From Doris montereyensis (taxonomy: Eukaryota > Mollusca > Gastropoda > Nudibranchia > Dorididae): a stretch of DNA of 64,000 bases. The notes below the pieces were generated by a model that did not search any database, was not told where the DNA came from, and was given only the letters and a program-made list of their open reading frames with translations. The stretch lies in NCBI GenBank assembly GCA_037039925.1, contig JAXRKP010000162.1, positions 20,001-84,000 on the forward strand, read 5' to 3'. A program made the position numbers and the translations under genes. Within the stretch, counting starts at the first letter, position 1. Each line of letters begins with the position of its first letter. Below are positions 1-13,349 of this stretch, piece by piece.

Positions 1-169
1 GTTTGAATGAGAGGGAAAGAAATTGGGGTCAGAGGTCAAGATCGAACACATCAGCAGAGGCAAGGCGAGACGCTAATCTCGAGTAGGTGACCCTAACGCT
101 TAATTTTGAGAGACGATTTCTTTCCTTCCACTGCTGATCGTCATATCAATCCCTCAATAAAATTCTCCT

Positions 170-1725
170 TTTAGTTTCAACCATCGATTGCCATATTACT
201 CGCCTTATAAATGGTTGTTTTTAGTTTCAACCATCGATTGCCATATTACTCGCCTTATAAATGGTTGTTTTTAGTTTCAACCATCGATTGCCATATTACT
301 CGCCTTGTAAATGGTTGTTTTTAGTTTCAACCATCGATTGCCATATTACTCGCCTTGTAAATGGTTGTTTTCAGTTTCAACCATCGATTGCCATATTACT
401 CGCCTTGTAAATGGTTGTTTTCAGTTTCAACCATCGATTGCCATATTACTCGCCTTGTAAATGGTTGTTTTTTTCAACCATCGATTGCCATTATATTATT
501 CGCCTTATAAATGGTTGTTTTCAGTTTCAACCATCGATTGCCATTATATTATTCGCCTTGTAAATGGTTGTTTTCAGTTTCAACCATCGATTGCCATATT
601 ACTCGCCTTGTAAATGGTTGTTTTCAGTTTCAACCATCGATTGCCATATTACTCGCCTTGTAAATGGTTGTTTTCAGTTTCAACCATCGATTGCCATATT
701 ACTCGCCTTGTAAATGGTTGTTTTCAGTTTCAACCATCGATTGCCATTATATTACTCGCCTTGTAAATGGTTGTTTTCAGTTTCAACCATCGATTGCCAT
801 ATTACTCGCCTTGTAAATGGTTGTTTTCAGTTTCAACAATCGATTGCGATTGCCATATTATTCGCCTTGTAAATGGTTGTTTTTAGTTTCAACCATCGAT
901 TGCCATATTACTCGCCTTGTAAATGGTTGTTTTTAGTTTCAACCATCGATTGCCATATTACTCGCCTTGTAAATGGTTGTTTTTAGTTTCAACCATCGAT
1001 TGCCTTGTAAATGGTTGTTTTCAGTTTCAACCATCGATTGCCATATTACTCGCCTTGTAAATGGTTGTTTTCAACCATCGTTGCCATATTACTCGCCTTG
1101 TAAATGGTTGTTTTTAGTTTCAACCATCGATTGCCATATTACTCGCCTTGTAAATGGTTGTTTTAGTTTCAACCATCGATTGCCATTATATTACTCGCCT
1201 TGTAAATGGTTGTTTTCAGTTTCAACCATCGATTGCCATTATATTATTCGCCTTGTAAATGGTTGTTTTGTTTCAACCATCGATTGCCATATTACTCGCC
1301 TTGTAAATGGTTGTTTTTAGTTTCAACCATCGATTGCCATTATATTATTCGCCTTGTAAATGGTTGTTTTCAGTTTTCGATTCATATTACTCGCCTTGTA
1401 AATGGTTGTTTTTAGTTTCAACCATCGATTGCCCTCGCCTTGTAAATGGTTGTTTTTGTTTCAACCATCGATTGCCATATTACTCGCCTTGTAAATGGTT
1501 GTTTTCAGTTTCAACTATCGATTGCCATTATATTATTCGCCTTGTAAATGGTTGTTTTTAGTTTCAACCATCGATTGCCATTATATTATTCGCCTTATAA
1601 ATGGTTGTTTTCAGTTTCAACCATCGATTGCCATTATATTATTCGCCTTATAAATGGTTGTTTTCAGTTTCAACCATCGATTGCCATTATATTATTCGCC
1701 TTGTAAATGGTTGTTTTCAGTTTGC
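170..1725 (+). repeat. Minisatellite, about 50-bp unit, about 30 copies
   Basis: Head-to-tail repeats of a unit of about 50 bp that contains TTTCAACCATCGATTGCCAT and CGCCTTGTAAATGGTTGTTT. Two length classes are seen: a short one reading CCATATTACTCGCC and one 3 bp longer reading CCATTATATTATTCGCC. The longer class is concentrated toward the right end, where the last four units are all long. A few units are shortened (near 1000, 1070, 1375 and 1430). Each unit has inverted 7-mers, CAACCAT and ATGGTTG, about 27 nt apart, so every unit could fold on itself. The open frames across the array are by-products of the repeat and are not genes. Confidence 0.97.
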
Positions 1726-2600
1726 TACCGACTTTATGTTCATTTTCGTCCTCTTCTTCTTTTTTCTTTTTTTTCCTTCTTTTTTTTTTTGGTGTCTTTT
1801 GGTTCCTTTTTTCATAACTTTTCTTGACATGAGACTAAAGTAAAAAAAACGTACAGAACGCAATGCACATCAGAAAACTATGAAAGATGCATAAAAAAAC
1901 AACAAATTAATAACAATCCGAAACAAACAAAACGCACAGACACACACACACATTTGAACAAAAGACCGGATGAATCATATCATATGGTATAGTATCGATG
2001 CCGGTAACGAAAAAGAAGATTGAGAGAAAGCAAAACAACCATCGGTGATGTCCTTTCTCGGCGGAGGAAGAATATAATAATAATAATAAGCAACATGCTG
2101 GTGTATGCTTTCAAATCACACAAAACTATTTACGTTTTGAGAACCATCATAGGCGGATTACGTTCTACAATAGATTGAATAAAGATGACTTTCTCTAGCA
2201 ATAAGGGCGGTAAACTCAGGAACCACTACACACAGGAGCGCCATCATTTTGCATGTAGGTTTCAAATGGCCTGTTGTAAGTTCTTATCGGGGTTTTTTTT
2301 ACGTTTTGGATCAAGACAGTATTTGAATTTATAATTAAAATAAAAGAAGACTATTTGCCTGCGAACGTGAAAACTTTTTTTTATTGACACTCATACACAT
2401 CGATTTCCGGTCATTACAAAAAAAAACCCACAACACCCCACATAACCTCAGTATTGAGTACTGACTCGATCTAAAATCGTACGTGATGTCACTCGTACCC
2501 GTCCGGTGCATGAATAAAGACATGATGAAATAAATATATACCTATTAAAGTACCATTACAAAAAATATCAAAGATGATGCTAATACAAAGAAATAAACTG
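1726..2600. other. AT-rich stretch, no gene seen
   Basis: Low-complexity T-runs follow the minisatellite (1745-1800), then AT-rich sequence with a short CA run near 1940 and an AATAAT run near 2075. I see no coding similarity, RNA gene or transposon end here. Confidence 0.6.
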
Positions 2601-2610
2601 AACAAATAAC

Positions 2611-2683
2611 TCTTTGGGCACCAGGCAGAATCAAACCCGTGATCTCCGCGTGCGCACCAATGCCTGACCATGACAGAGCGCAT
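2611..2683 (-). repeat. tRNA-like SINE head (possible)
   Basis: Read on the minus strand, the segment carries a box-B-like GGGTTTGATTC about 35 nt after a box-A-like stretch (GGTCAGGCATTGG). This is the layout of a tRNA-derived SINE head. No acceptor stem or paired arms typical of a functional tRNA are evident, so a decayed SINE is the better reading. Confidence 0.35.
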
Positions 2684-2800
2684 TAAGAACTCTGTACTTA
2701 CTACTATGCCCTTTGCCTAACTGCTTAGTTAGTAAAATTGTCCGTACCGGATACAGTGGTTTAAGGCTTTACTGCAGTCTGAAGTCAAAATATACAGCGT

Positions 2801-2966
2801 TTAATATAATATAACATAACATAATAATATAATATAATATAATATAATATAATATAATATAATATAATATAATATAATATAATATATATTATAATATAAT
2901 ATAATATAATATAATATAATATAATATAATATAATATAATATAATATAATATAATATAATATATAA
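2801..2966. repeat. Pentanucleotide microsatellite (TAATA)n
   Basis: A nearly pure 5-bp period for about 160 bp, with a small break near 2885 where a TATATATTA interruption resets the phase. Confidence 0.95.
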
Positions 2967-3633
2967 GGATTTAAATCATAATCCACGTTTGTCTCTGGAC
3001 GTGCTCGTAAAATTATAATATATATTCATAACGGGTTCATCAAGTTCATTTACCAGAAGATCAGCAATTCCAGTGGCTCAGTGGCTCCACCGCAGCGAGC
3101 GTGACTATTTCTACGCCCATCTTTCATTCTTCAGAACATTATTCTCGTGAGAAAGACAAGAAGAGAAGGAAGAAGAAGAAAAAAACAACACCGAAGATGG
3201 TTACAGAGAAACATTTATTGCATCTCCAAAAGAGGAGAGCAGGAGAAGATGAGAGTGGTAACAAAGAGGAATGTGTAAGTAAACCAGGGAGATGGATAGC
3301 AACACAACAGGTAGGGAGAGGGAGGGGACTTGGGAGATAGCAATGATAAAAACAGACATGTTGCTGTTTTGGGAAAGTTTGAGCTAAAAATAGATAATAC
3401 GTTGATGCTTTGATCTACAGCCAAGAAGGACGAAGCCAAGAGGGGAAAGGTAGCCTGCCTTGCCATGTAAAACGGACTGATGTGGATGGAGAAGCGAATT
3501 TCAAGAGCTATTCAGGCCATGAACGGACGGAATTTATTTATCTCTGCTTACTGTTTTGGAGCAAAACTGATTCACATATTATTATGATACATGATTGTTT
3601 TTTTTGGGTTTTTTTATAACTGGAACTATCTAG

Positions 3634-3797
<164 letters not shown>

Positions 3798-5050
3798 TCA
3801 TCGCCATGTGGTGTGTATGTGAGAATCAAAGCGAAACGCAATCTCTAAGTGGATCGATAGTCAGGTGGCTGGTAGAAATCAGTCACATAATCATAATAGT
3901 GACAAAAAAGTAACCAGTCATAAATCATAGAGAACGAGTAGAGCGTGACTAGATACAACGACATCTCTTGCCAACATTTTACATTTTAAGACCAGCTGAC
4001 GGGTTGCTAAACTCTCAAAAGAAAACGAACTATCAGATGAACAATGGCGCCAAAAAGTATAATAATACCATACCATGTTGTAATATAATCGGGTCCTGTC
4101 CCCGTCGTGCTATCATACTTTAAGCTCCGTTACCCACGCCAGATACTTTCAAGAGGACAGTATAATAATATATACAATTGTCAGTACATTTATTTATTAT
4201 CAACTCGCCCTTACTACACATTTGACGATTTGGGAGTTAACGTCATTTATAATCAGATTCACACTCAGTCGGTTTTTTTTGTTTTGGGGTCCTATTTCAC
4301 ACACACACAAAACGTAATTAAATTCAGTTTAGAATCTAGAACGGTGGTCACAATTTTTACTTACAAGTATTAGGGTTCTCTTTCCAGCCGAGAACTTAAA
4401 AGCCATTTTTTTAAAAATAATTTATTTGTACTTGAGGCGATACAAAATCTGAGCAGACGAAAATGTATCATCAAAGCTTTTTCATTTACGGTAGAATGTT
4501 CCAGTGACAGTGTTGAACAGCGCGCCAAAATCTTTGCGCCGGCTCGTTTAGCGACGTACTTTATTTGTGAATGTAAAGTATATCATATGAGTATTATGAG
4601 TATCCTTTGCAGGGGCGTGTCTTGTGTTCGGATATCCAGGGTTGGGTTTTGAAAAAAATACAAAAAACAAAACAAAATCAAGCTGAGACAAAGAAAAGAC
4701 ACAACGGTTCTTTATTTATATTCAAGAAAGAATTCTGTTCCATTGAAAACTTACCCTGTCCATCATAAATGTGGTGATTTCAGTGTGAATTAAGAGGAAA
4801 CAGCAAGATATAAAATAAAAAAAGTGAAAGGAAAGAAGCAGGACCTTCCAGCAACGTCCGTCAACTGCCCACTACAAGAAAGGAAAAAAAACCCATACAA
4901 GCCAAAACACGAAAAGCTATTTACAAAAACAACAAAAACAACCGGGAAAAAATATGGAAAAAAAAACAACAAACAAAAAACGCTTTTAAAGACTCTTTAT
5001 ACTCTTTCAGATTAATAAAAAAAAAGTGTTTCTGAATGTTGAATGAGGTT
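3798..5050. other. Unassigned AT-rich stretch
   Basis: There are poly-A/T runs, a short CA run near 4300 and an A-rich tract at 4880-4990. No protein similarity, transposon end or RNA gene was recognised on either strand. Confidence 0.55.
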
Positions 5051-5054
5051 TTGA

Positions 5055-5290
<236 letters not shown>

Positions 5291-6060
5291 CGGATAGCGT
5301 TGCTTTTCGTTTCACTGGAACTATCTCATACCCCCATGATGGGCGGTGACCTCTGATAGAGACATACAGACAGCAGAGGAGGGATGATTGCTTTAGCGTA
5401 GCCCTCTAAATATTCTCTATTCGACGGAGTTTTGCCTGTAACTTGCAAGCATCCAACCATACAAAAATAATGGACAAAGATAAATCATATAATAAATTTT
5501 TTAAAAACAAATAAAAATAAATATAAACAAGACACACTGCGCCTGCGGTCATGTTGACAGAGTCAATTACTGAATATAATTATATCGTTCTTGTGTTACA
5601 CACGATTGCCGTATCGCGAAATAGATAAAAACTACCTATCTGGGATATAGGTCACATTTGTAACCATAACGCAGTAAATTAAAATCTGTAAGTTGTAAGT
5701 GTAAACATCCCGCAGTGTACAAAATCAATGGCACGATACGGAATATTTAAAATCTAACACGCAGCACGAGGGAGTTTCTACAACAATTCGGTTCAGTACA
5801 GCTAGGCGTTCACCTCTAAAACCCTTTGTTGAACAACGAATTTTAACAATAAGTGTCAATATGAATAAAGATAGATAGGAATCTTTTTCTTTTTATGTCT
5901 TTCATAACATCAAACAGCAGCGATTCTCATGTAAATATTGAAGACAGCGAGAAGAAGAAAAGTAACGACGAACCCCCCTTGGCCTTCCCCTCCGTCCTAC
6001 ACACACATACACATACACAACACACACTCATCAGGGGGAGTTGCATCAAATAGTAACCAT
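5291..6060. other. Unassigned stretch
   Basis: Mostly AT-rich sequence with no supported gene. A short CA-rich run lies at 6000-6028 just before the LINE 3' end. Confidence 0.5.
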
Positions 6061-6064
6061 CTAT

Positions 6065-6345
6065 TTAATTGGAACCACAAATATGGAATGCTTTACCTCC
6101 ATCTGTGAGACTTGCAACTAGTCTTGAAATCTTCAACAAAAACTACTAAAAACACATCTTTTTAGGGAAATACCTTCTGTAAATGATTCAATTGAAATGT
6201 ATACGATGCCCAATTATAATAATGTTTTATTAGTGCGAGTGCGTTTGGAATGCAACATTTCAACTTGTATTGTAAAGCACATTGAGGTTTCAGCGAAAGG
6301 TGATATAAAAATGTTCTACTTTTACTATTATTACTATTTATAAGG
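6065..6345 (+). mobile_element. 3' end of a CR1/L2-like LINE
   Basis: A short decayed coding tail reads like the reverse-transcriptase C-terminus of L2/CR1 LINEs: a Trp-Asn-x-Leu-Pro core (TGGAATGCTTTACCTCC), then a LATSLEIFNKN-like stretch and a THLF-like helix. The following 3' UTR contains TTGTAAAGCACATTGAGG and GGTGATATAAAAATG, which match the typical CR1/L2 3' UTR pattern of a TGTAAAGC-TTGAG stem followed by GATATAAA and an ATT-rich tail. The body of the element is absent, as expected of a 5'-truncated copy. Confidence 0.7.
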
Positions 6346-6874
6346 GTTTAAGAATTCAGCGAGTACCGTTTATTGGTAAATATAATCATCGAAAATTGAA
6401 ATCATAAGACCAGCTCTTTTTAAACACTACACAGCGTCAACGCATTATGGAAAGATACAAGTTTACTCTGTTCACATCTCCTGAGAAAAATGGCATAGAA
6501 TAGAATAGAATATAGTACATGTCATATGATTTACATGTATTTTATTAAAACAGATGGTCAAGATTATGTCCTCTGAGCCGAACAGAATTATGTAATCTTC
6601 TGGACGCTTTCTATACAGGAATGATGTCGTTCGGAGGTTGGAAAGTCCTATTCAACAAGTTGTCCTATAGACTAAAGAAGACGGTTTCTTTACAGGTCAG
6701 GTCGAGGTCAACGATTCACCTGGTGCAGTGAGATCCTGAAATAACTGACTTCCGGTTCTGGGATACGTTGAAAAGGGTCGAGTACCTCGACTCTACCAGT
6801 AAGCTCCAGCATCAAATTATAATTATGGAAAGCAAAATAAAGATAATAAAAAAGTTTTTTTTAAAGTACAGCGA

Positions 6875-7010
6875 CAGTGGCCCTAAGGTACGATGCTGGT
6901 CTTGAAAACCGCAGAATACAGGGTTTGAAACCCGAGGAATGGACATGCAAATATTTGTTTGGAATATTGTTCGGTAAAGAAACCCATCCCTTAACTAGGT
7001 GGTACACCCG
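6875..7010 (+). repeat. tRNA-like SINE (possible)
   Basis: A box-A-like stretch (GTGGCCCTAAGGTACGATG) is followed about 40 nt later by box-B-like GGGTTTGAAACCCGAG. This is the spacing of a tRNA-derived head. It differs from the main SINE family of this window. Confidence 0.4.
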
Positions 7011-7339
7011 GGAACGAAATATCAAAGTCCCATACTGATTTATACGTGAATTATCCTGTTGGTGAAAATGGTTTGAGCCAACAATTGTGTGTGTATGAAA
7101 ACATGGATGAGAGAGAGATGACTTGCGGCGGATCGGTTGCAATTTACCTCGAATGAACACAACAACATAGCATCCGGTGCCATCAGAACGATTTAGAACG
7201 AAACCGTAAGATATAATGGCATACACATTAAATGTCTCAGAATGACAGGAAAGGAGTAGGACCTACCAGATCAACCCGTCAATCATTCGCGACAAGCCAA
7301 GATAAATACACTATGTTCCAAGGCCTTTCGATCGTGATC

Positions 7340-7402
7340 AACATTGTTTGACCTAGATGTTACATTGCGGTTTGACCTAGATGTGACATTGCTTTGACCT
7401 AG
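7340..7402 (+). repeat. Short tandem repeat, three units of about 25 bp
   Basis: TTTGACCTAGATGTTACATT, TTTGACCTAGATGTGACATT and a third, shorter TTTGACCTAGATTG follow each other with small spacers. No function is evident. Confidence 0.75.
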
Positions 7403-7489
7403 ATTGATTGTTTACGCTATGGTTTGGTGTACAATTCTCCCCGTACATGACGCACCGCGGAATCTACGCGAATGAAAAGCAAAGTCCCT

Positions 7490-7760
7490 TCAAGGCTGCC
7501 AGAGCCCATAGAGTTGGAGCTTCTACAACGCGATACCGAACACGTGACGATACTTCGCTTTCTGAAAATGACTATAGTTTGTCGCGGGTTTTACGCCCTT
7601 GCTGATGCTGATACTCATTTTCACCTGAGACCTGCGTCAAGTGGGGGAAAAAAGTGTGTTAAGCGTTTTCCCCTGGGAACACACAGCGTCAGACCTAGCA
7701 TTGCCAGGATTGGAACCCAAAAGCTAATGAACTCAAGTCTGGCTGCCAAAACAAAACACC
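7490..7760 (-). mobile_element. tRNA-derived SINE, main family, diverged copy
   Basis: On the minus strand a box-B-like GGGTTCCAATCC is followed by CTAGGTCTGACG and GGGAAAACGCTTAACACAC, then by a body segment ending in AACTCTATGGGCTCTGGC. The same order occurs in the copies near 25.4, 41.9, 49.8, 57.3 and 61.7 kb, so this belongs to the dominant SINE family here. It is one of the more diverged members. Confidence 0.65.
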
Positions 7761-7770
7761 AGGCTGACGA

Positions 7771-8823
7771 CCAACACAAACGATTTGAGTATAATATGAC
7801 GACGTCTCAAACTAGTTGAGCTTGGTTAAGTTCAAAAACAGACTAGATGGACTTTCTATCTAAGTGCTCGCCAGCCACCAGCCTCTCCTTAAATACACTT
7901 GTGACACACTTGTAGTGGTAACACAGCAAACAATGGCACCGAAAGGGACGCGACACAACGGCGTTCGCAACGAATGAGTCACAGGCCCCCGGTGTCTTTG
8001 TCTTATCTTTTCTTTTGTCAACGTTTGCCACACACTACACACACCGCTGATAGAAGTTAAAAGTGCTGCTAAGCTAATTCGCCACTTTGCCCCAAATCTA
8101 AACGCGGCGTTTGTATCGAGTTTTCAATTCAAACAGCGATACAAAACGACGCCATAGAATTCAATGCCTGACGACGCTCATTGATGTGTGACAATTGATT
8201 GTCTGAACAACGACAACAATAACAACAACAACGAAGCCGCTCGGCTTTGAAATTATGCGTTCTTGGTTGCTTTTATAACGATTCGTTTTAAATCCTTTGA
8301 GCAACAATGTACATTTATATATACATATACATATATACATTCATATTAATACACGAGAAGAAATGTTCCATACAGTAATAAATGGGTTGAAAGCCGTTCG
8401 AGATCACTATCATTGATGATGATAATAATAATAATAAAAATACTAACAATAACAATAATAACAATAAATAACCATAATACGCGAATAAAAGGGGTCTACT
8501 GAGTTGGTTGGTTGGGCACACTGCAAGAGTCAAACTAATTATGGCCGTCTCCACCATTCATGGCTCATCGTCCTCTCTCAACAAACGCCCCCTCCTCCTC
8601 CTCCTCTGCTCTCTCTCGAATCTCAAAGGTTGGCTGGTGGTGTGATTCGGTGATTCATGCACACAGTGTGTGTCGGTGGCTCTCTGGTACAATAATATAC
8701 TTTGTAATATATGTAATGTGTCAAATTAATGTATCTATGTGGCAGTTAGCACAATAAGTTTTAGCATTCGGTGCACTCTTCATTGTGCATAAGTTTGGGC
8801 ACAATAATATTTATAAAGACATA

Positions 8824-8826
<3 letters not shown>
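7771..8826. other. Unassigned stretch with small AAT/AAC runs
   Basis: No supported gene. AAC repeats near 8210-8235 and AAT runs at 8420-8475 are the only evident structure. The region is not obviously a transposon. Confidence 0.5.
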
Positions 8827-8897
<71 letters not shown>

Positions 8898-8904
8898 TAG
8901 TCTG

Positions 8905-8952
<48 letters not shown>

Positions 8953-8980
8953 TGTATTTTATATATATATAGATATATAG

Positions 8981-9072
<92 letters not shown>

Positions 9073-9083
9073 CAGACTAATAC
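8827..9083. repeat. (TA)n tract organised as a large inverted repeat
   Basis: Three (TA)n blocks are separated by short unique words. The word GTATTAGTCTGTATTAT (8894-8910) returns as its exact reverse complement at 9067-9083, so the whole block could extrude as a hairpin with TA arms. A GATA-like interruption lies near 8970. Confidence 0.9.
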
Positions 9084-10260
9084 AGAACTAAATAACCGCA
9101 CAATGCCGGAACTGCATAATAATTCATTCAAGAAAGAAGCACACACCTGTAGATAAACTGACTCCTTAAAATAATTGCACACAAGAATTCAAAGTTAGAC
9201 TACTAATAGTATTTTAATTATTATGGGACGTGCACAAATCTACACACTTTCAACATACATAATATATATACTATATCATATATTATACGTGCACACATGC
9301 AACAAAAGACACAAGCAGTGTGAAAGTGTGAACTATGCTTTACATAGTCTTCGAAACAAAACAACACACACACACACACACACATAATATAATACATTAT
9401 ACGCTGTTTGGGTTGGGTTTTTTTTTACACAGACAGATAAGCTTACACACATAAATTGTGACCCGAAATGTGCTGACTGACACATAAGGGGAGCCTTTCA
9501 TCGTTTGAAGTCAGAGCTCAGATCTAGCTGGTATCCTTACCACTACCGCGCCTAGTGTCAATGAGAGCCCTACTTAATCCTAGGCTGTATGTCACGCCAG
9601 TAAGTTTTGTTAAATAGAGGCTACATTATTTTATATTATGATATACATGAGCGTGAAGAAGTTGTGTGCACTATATAAAACGTGCAGGTGATCAATGTAA
9701 TAGAGGAGACTGAGTCGTATTGAAATGGGCGTGTTATAATAGAAGTAGAAGTATAATATTATCACAACAATGACAAGCAATTGCTAGGCGCAAAGTGATG
9801 TAACCTCAGACTACACTATCGTGCTGAAGGAGGAAAGAGAGTAGAGAGGTTAATGAGTTCGCCCCTATTTACAGCACGCGAATTATTATAAATAAGAGAA
9901 ACGTGGTGTCACAAAGAATGAAAACAGGATGACATTAACAAACAAAAGACAATCAATACATCTCGACCACAATGACATGCTGTCCTTTAATTGCTACATG
10001 TATTACAATTTACTACTACATGAACTACAGTTACCACCACCACCAGTACTATTACTGCTGGTACCATTACCACATGTGCGACGACTACTTATAAATATGT
10101 TATAACTACTACATTTGAACGTAAATCCCGTGCTCATGACGTGTTGGCTTGAGCGTAGGGCAAAATCAGTAGAGTTCTCATTTTTCTACACATGTATACG
10201 GCATAATGTGGTAGTTTGTCATATTTTCCACGCCGCTTTTAGTACTCCATATGTACTAAA
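9084..10260. other. Unassigned AT-rich stretch
   Basis: Contains a 24-bp CA run (9363-9386) and small AT palindromes near 9260. No coding similarity or transposon end was recognised on either strand. Confidence 0.5.
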
Positions 10261-10265
10261 ATTTG

Positions 10266-10512
10266 TTACTTTACTACTACTACTACTTCTATTACTACTA
10301 CTACTACTACTACTTCTATAACTACTACAATTACCACCACCACCACTACTACTATGACTACTACTTTTACCGCTAGAACCACTGATTTTACTACTGCTAC
10401 ATCTCCTTTTCTTTCCATTAGAGCTGATAAAGCAGAAGAAGAAGAAGAAGAAGAAGAAGAAGAAGAAGAAGAAGAAGAAGAAGAAGAAGAAGAAGAAGAA
10501 GAAGAAGAAGAA
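10266..10512. repeat. Trinucleotide repeats: (TAC/ACC)n then (GAA)n
   Basis: Imperfect TAC/ACC/ACT triplets run from 10266 to about 10380, followed by about 26 uninterrupted AAG/GAA triplets at 10435-10512. Poly-Glu, poly-Phe and poly-Ser frames over this block are artefacts. Confidence 0.93.
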
Positions 10513-10977
10513 AACGAAAACGAAAAAAAAAGAAAAAGAACAACAACAACAAGAACGAGGAGGATAACGTCGACGACAACAACAACACAAGAGAAAGAAC
10601 AAGAACAAAGGGGAAGAGATGAAATATAATACATGTACAGGTATGGAGTAAAGACAAGAAGGAAAAGATGAGACAACTACCGGTAGGGTGTCGTTAACAG
10701 ATCTACATTCCTTCAGTTGTCTTCTACATGTCTGTACATGTAGTACTATAACTTTGACATGTCCTTGAACCCTTGGAAAACGTACTGCTGTCTTCTTACC
10801 AGTAACTTGGCGTCTATTTTTTCCAGTGGAGTACTCTCTGTAGTAGAGTGGTCAATGACATGAACCCATGCTGCAAGCCATGGTATCAACACTAAAGACT
10901 TGTAGGATTAGCGGTGGGTGTCAAACAATAATATAGTCTCATATGAGCACCCTGAGTTATCATTTGGCTGGTGCAAT

Positions 10978-11087
<110 letters not shown>

Positions 11088-11500
11088 TCAATGTTCGCAC
11101 AATAACCAGATACATATTACGATATGGTGTCATAAAACAGAGACACCAATCAGCCCACCAAATTACCATGACGCGACGTGTTTTGATTTGACGCGAATTG
11201 TATGTCGTAATGGCTGATGTAAACTGATTTACAGTTTCAACTCATGATTAAACTTTTTTTTTTTTAGGTCAGGTTAAATTGTTTGTAGCACATACTATAC
11301 TCGCCTCCGATTTATCTGGCTGATCTGCTGACTGTTCACCGAAATCAGAATAATCTATTATAACTAATTCTCGAAAACACCATTATAATAACAGAACAAA
11401 AGTAAGTGTCCTACTACAGTGTATAAAACAAAATTGTGGTTGATCGTATAATCATAATATTATTATGATCGTAAACCAGACATCCATAAATTCTACAAAC

Positions 11501-11504
<4 letters not shown>

Positions 11505-11588
<84 letters not shown>
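11505..11588. repeat. (TA)n microsatellite
   Basis: About 80 bp of TA, followed by ATATTGTATA repeats of about 10-11 bp at 11594-11622. Confidence 0.95.
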
Positions 11589-11590
<2 letters not shown>

Positions 11591-11931
11591 GAATAATATT
11601 GTATAATATTGTATAATATTAATGATACGTCCATAAATTATACATATTTACAAACCATTAGAGCAAGTACTGAATATTATACTACTAAGGGTGGAAGTGG
11701 GCAGAGTCAAAATCTAAAATTAATAGATTCTATTAAATGTATTGTCTACAGTGTAAATATTTTCGGTGCTTAGACCTAAACGTGTCAAGTTAAGGAAACG
11801 TTCCGCCATTGTTTGTCTCAACCTGGTGGAAAACCAAAACCTAGCAATGGACGAGTTTGAATTTGTCGATGTTGGTGTTCAGCCGCTTCTAGGCTAGAAT
11901 CAAGTAGATTAGTAATGGTAATGATGTTGTT

Positions 11932-11935
<4 letters not shown>

Positions 11936-11982
<47 letters not shown>

Positions 11983-12071
11983 GTAATAATAATAATAGTA
12001 AGAGTAATAGTAATAATACTAATAATAATGATAATGATGATGATAATAATAATAATAATAATAATAATAAT
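11936..12071. repeat. (ATA/AAT)n microsatellite
   Basis: Imperfect AAT triplets for about 135 bp with ATG and AGT interruptions. The poly-Ile frames are artefacts. Confidence 0.93.
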
Positions 12072-12654
12072 TCTTTTTTTTTTAAATGTTATAGTTATAG
12101 ATCTAATAACTTTGAAGAAAACACATAGGGCACAAAGAAATGAACGAACGATAGTGCACCGCACCTTCCCAACAACATTCTCACACAATCACCACCATGA
12201 TAATAATGATAATAATATAGACATGCACACAGTCACACTAGTCACAGCCTGTTTTTTTTTTTTTGCTAGGGTCATGAGGGTTCACTACAGTGTGGCTATG
12301 AATCGCTTCACCACGCACGCACCTGTGATGTGATGAAAACACACACACCATAGTAATACGTTAGCCCTACACTTTGTAGCCAGGTACATGAGCTCAAATA
12401 GCGAGGGCAACAATAAAGTCACTTTTGTGAGTGTGTGTGTGTGGGGGTGGAGGGAAGTGGAGTCCCAGCTTGACATCGTGAGATGAAGGGGGTAGGGAGA
12501 TGAGAGGATGGTGGAGGAAGCTCAAAAATTCCCAAACCAAAACCCGACTACGTCATCATACTCTAGCTATGGCTAGTTCACCTGAGTGCTCTTCAACGCA
12601 ACTAACACTTGTAATCGGATTGAAGGAGTATTTCCCCCATTTTGAAATGACGAG
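12072..12654. other. Unassigned stretch
   Basis: Short CA and GT runs occur at 12332 and 12430. The open frames are short and low in complexity, and no gene is supported. Confidence 0.5.
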
Positions 12655-12810
12655 AGCGGGGGGGGGGGGGGGGGTAAAGAGAGCTTTGAACCAAACCTTT
12701 AAGACTCGTTCATTACTTGCCACTCCCGTCCAAGAGGACGTTATAAGCTCTCGTTATAAGCTCTTGGACACCAAACACGATGATCTACTAAAGATCACAA
12801 CTAAATACAT
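12655..12810 (+). repeat. Dispersed repeat, copy 1, starting at poly-G
   Basis: A poly-G run of about 16 is followed by GCTTTGAACCAAACCTTTAAGACTC-type sequence that is repeated, diverged, at about 13365-13480. Inside it CGTTATAAGCTCT is doubled. Confidence 0.7.
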
Positions 12811-13254
12811 TTGTATATATTGTATCTGCTGACTTTTGTACTCCGCCACAAGTACTATCTCCGTCATTACGAGAGGCCGATCTTGATACTTTCCTTTGCC
12901 ATTCCTTACATAACCCATCATCACGTCATCTCTCAGTAAATCCGTTGTTCCATCACCATCTCAATTTATCATTATTATTATTCTCATCATCTATTGCTAC
13001 ATAAACACTTCCACACTGAGCCGCCATACCTAAAGAGGGTTACCGACTGTGCTCCCAACTGCAGCAGTGTTGAGAGTGTGTGCGTCTTCTGACACTGACA
13101 CAGCAGATGTTGTTCGCCAACAACCACCCATACCAGTCCCGACAGGTGACATGTGTCAGGGGCTAGGAAATCTCAGTATAGGTAGTCCCAGGTCAGGGGG
13201 CATACTGCAGACACTGTTCGGGTTATCTTCGAGAAAGAGAGAGACAAGGGGGGG

Positions 13255-13255
<1 letters not shown>

Positions 13256-13340
<85 letters not shown>
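13256..13340. repeat. (GA)n microsatellite
   Basis: About 84 bp of GA preceded by a nine-base G run. Confidence 0.96.
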
Positions 13341-13343
<3 letters not shown>

Positions 13344-13349
13344 GTTTTT

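Noticed and set aside
170..1725. CRISPR-like array or repeat protein gene in the 50-bp repeats
   Set aside because: The whole unit repeats with no unique spacers, the 50-bp period is not a multiple of three, and the host is clearly eukaryotic. The open frames are a by-product of the repeat.
10219..10676. Poly-Glu, poly-Ser and poly-Phe frames
   Set aside because: They come from (GAA)n and (TAC)n triplet repeats with no conserved domain.
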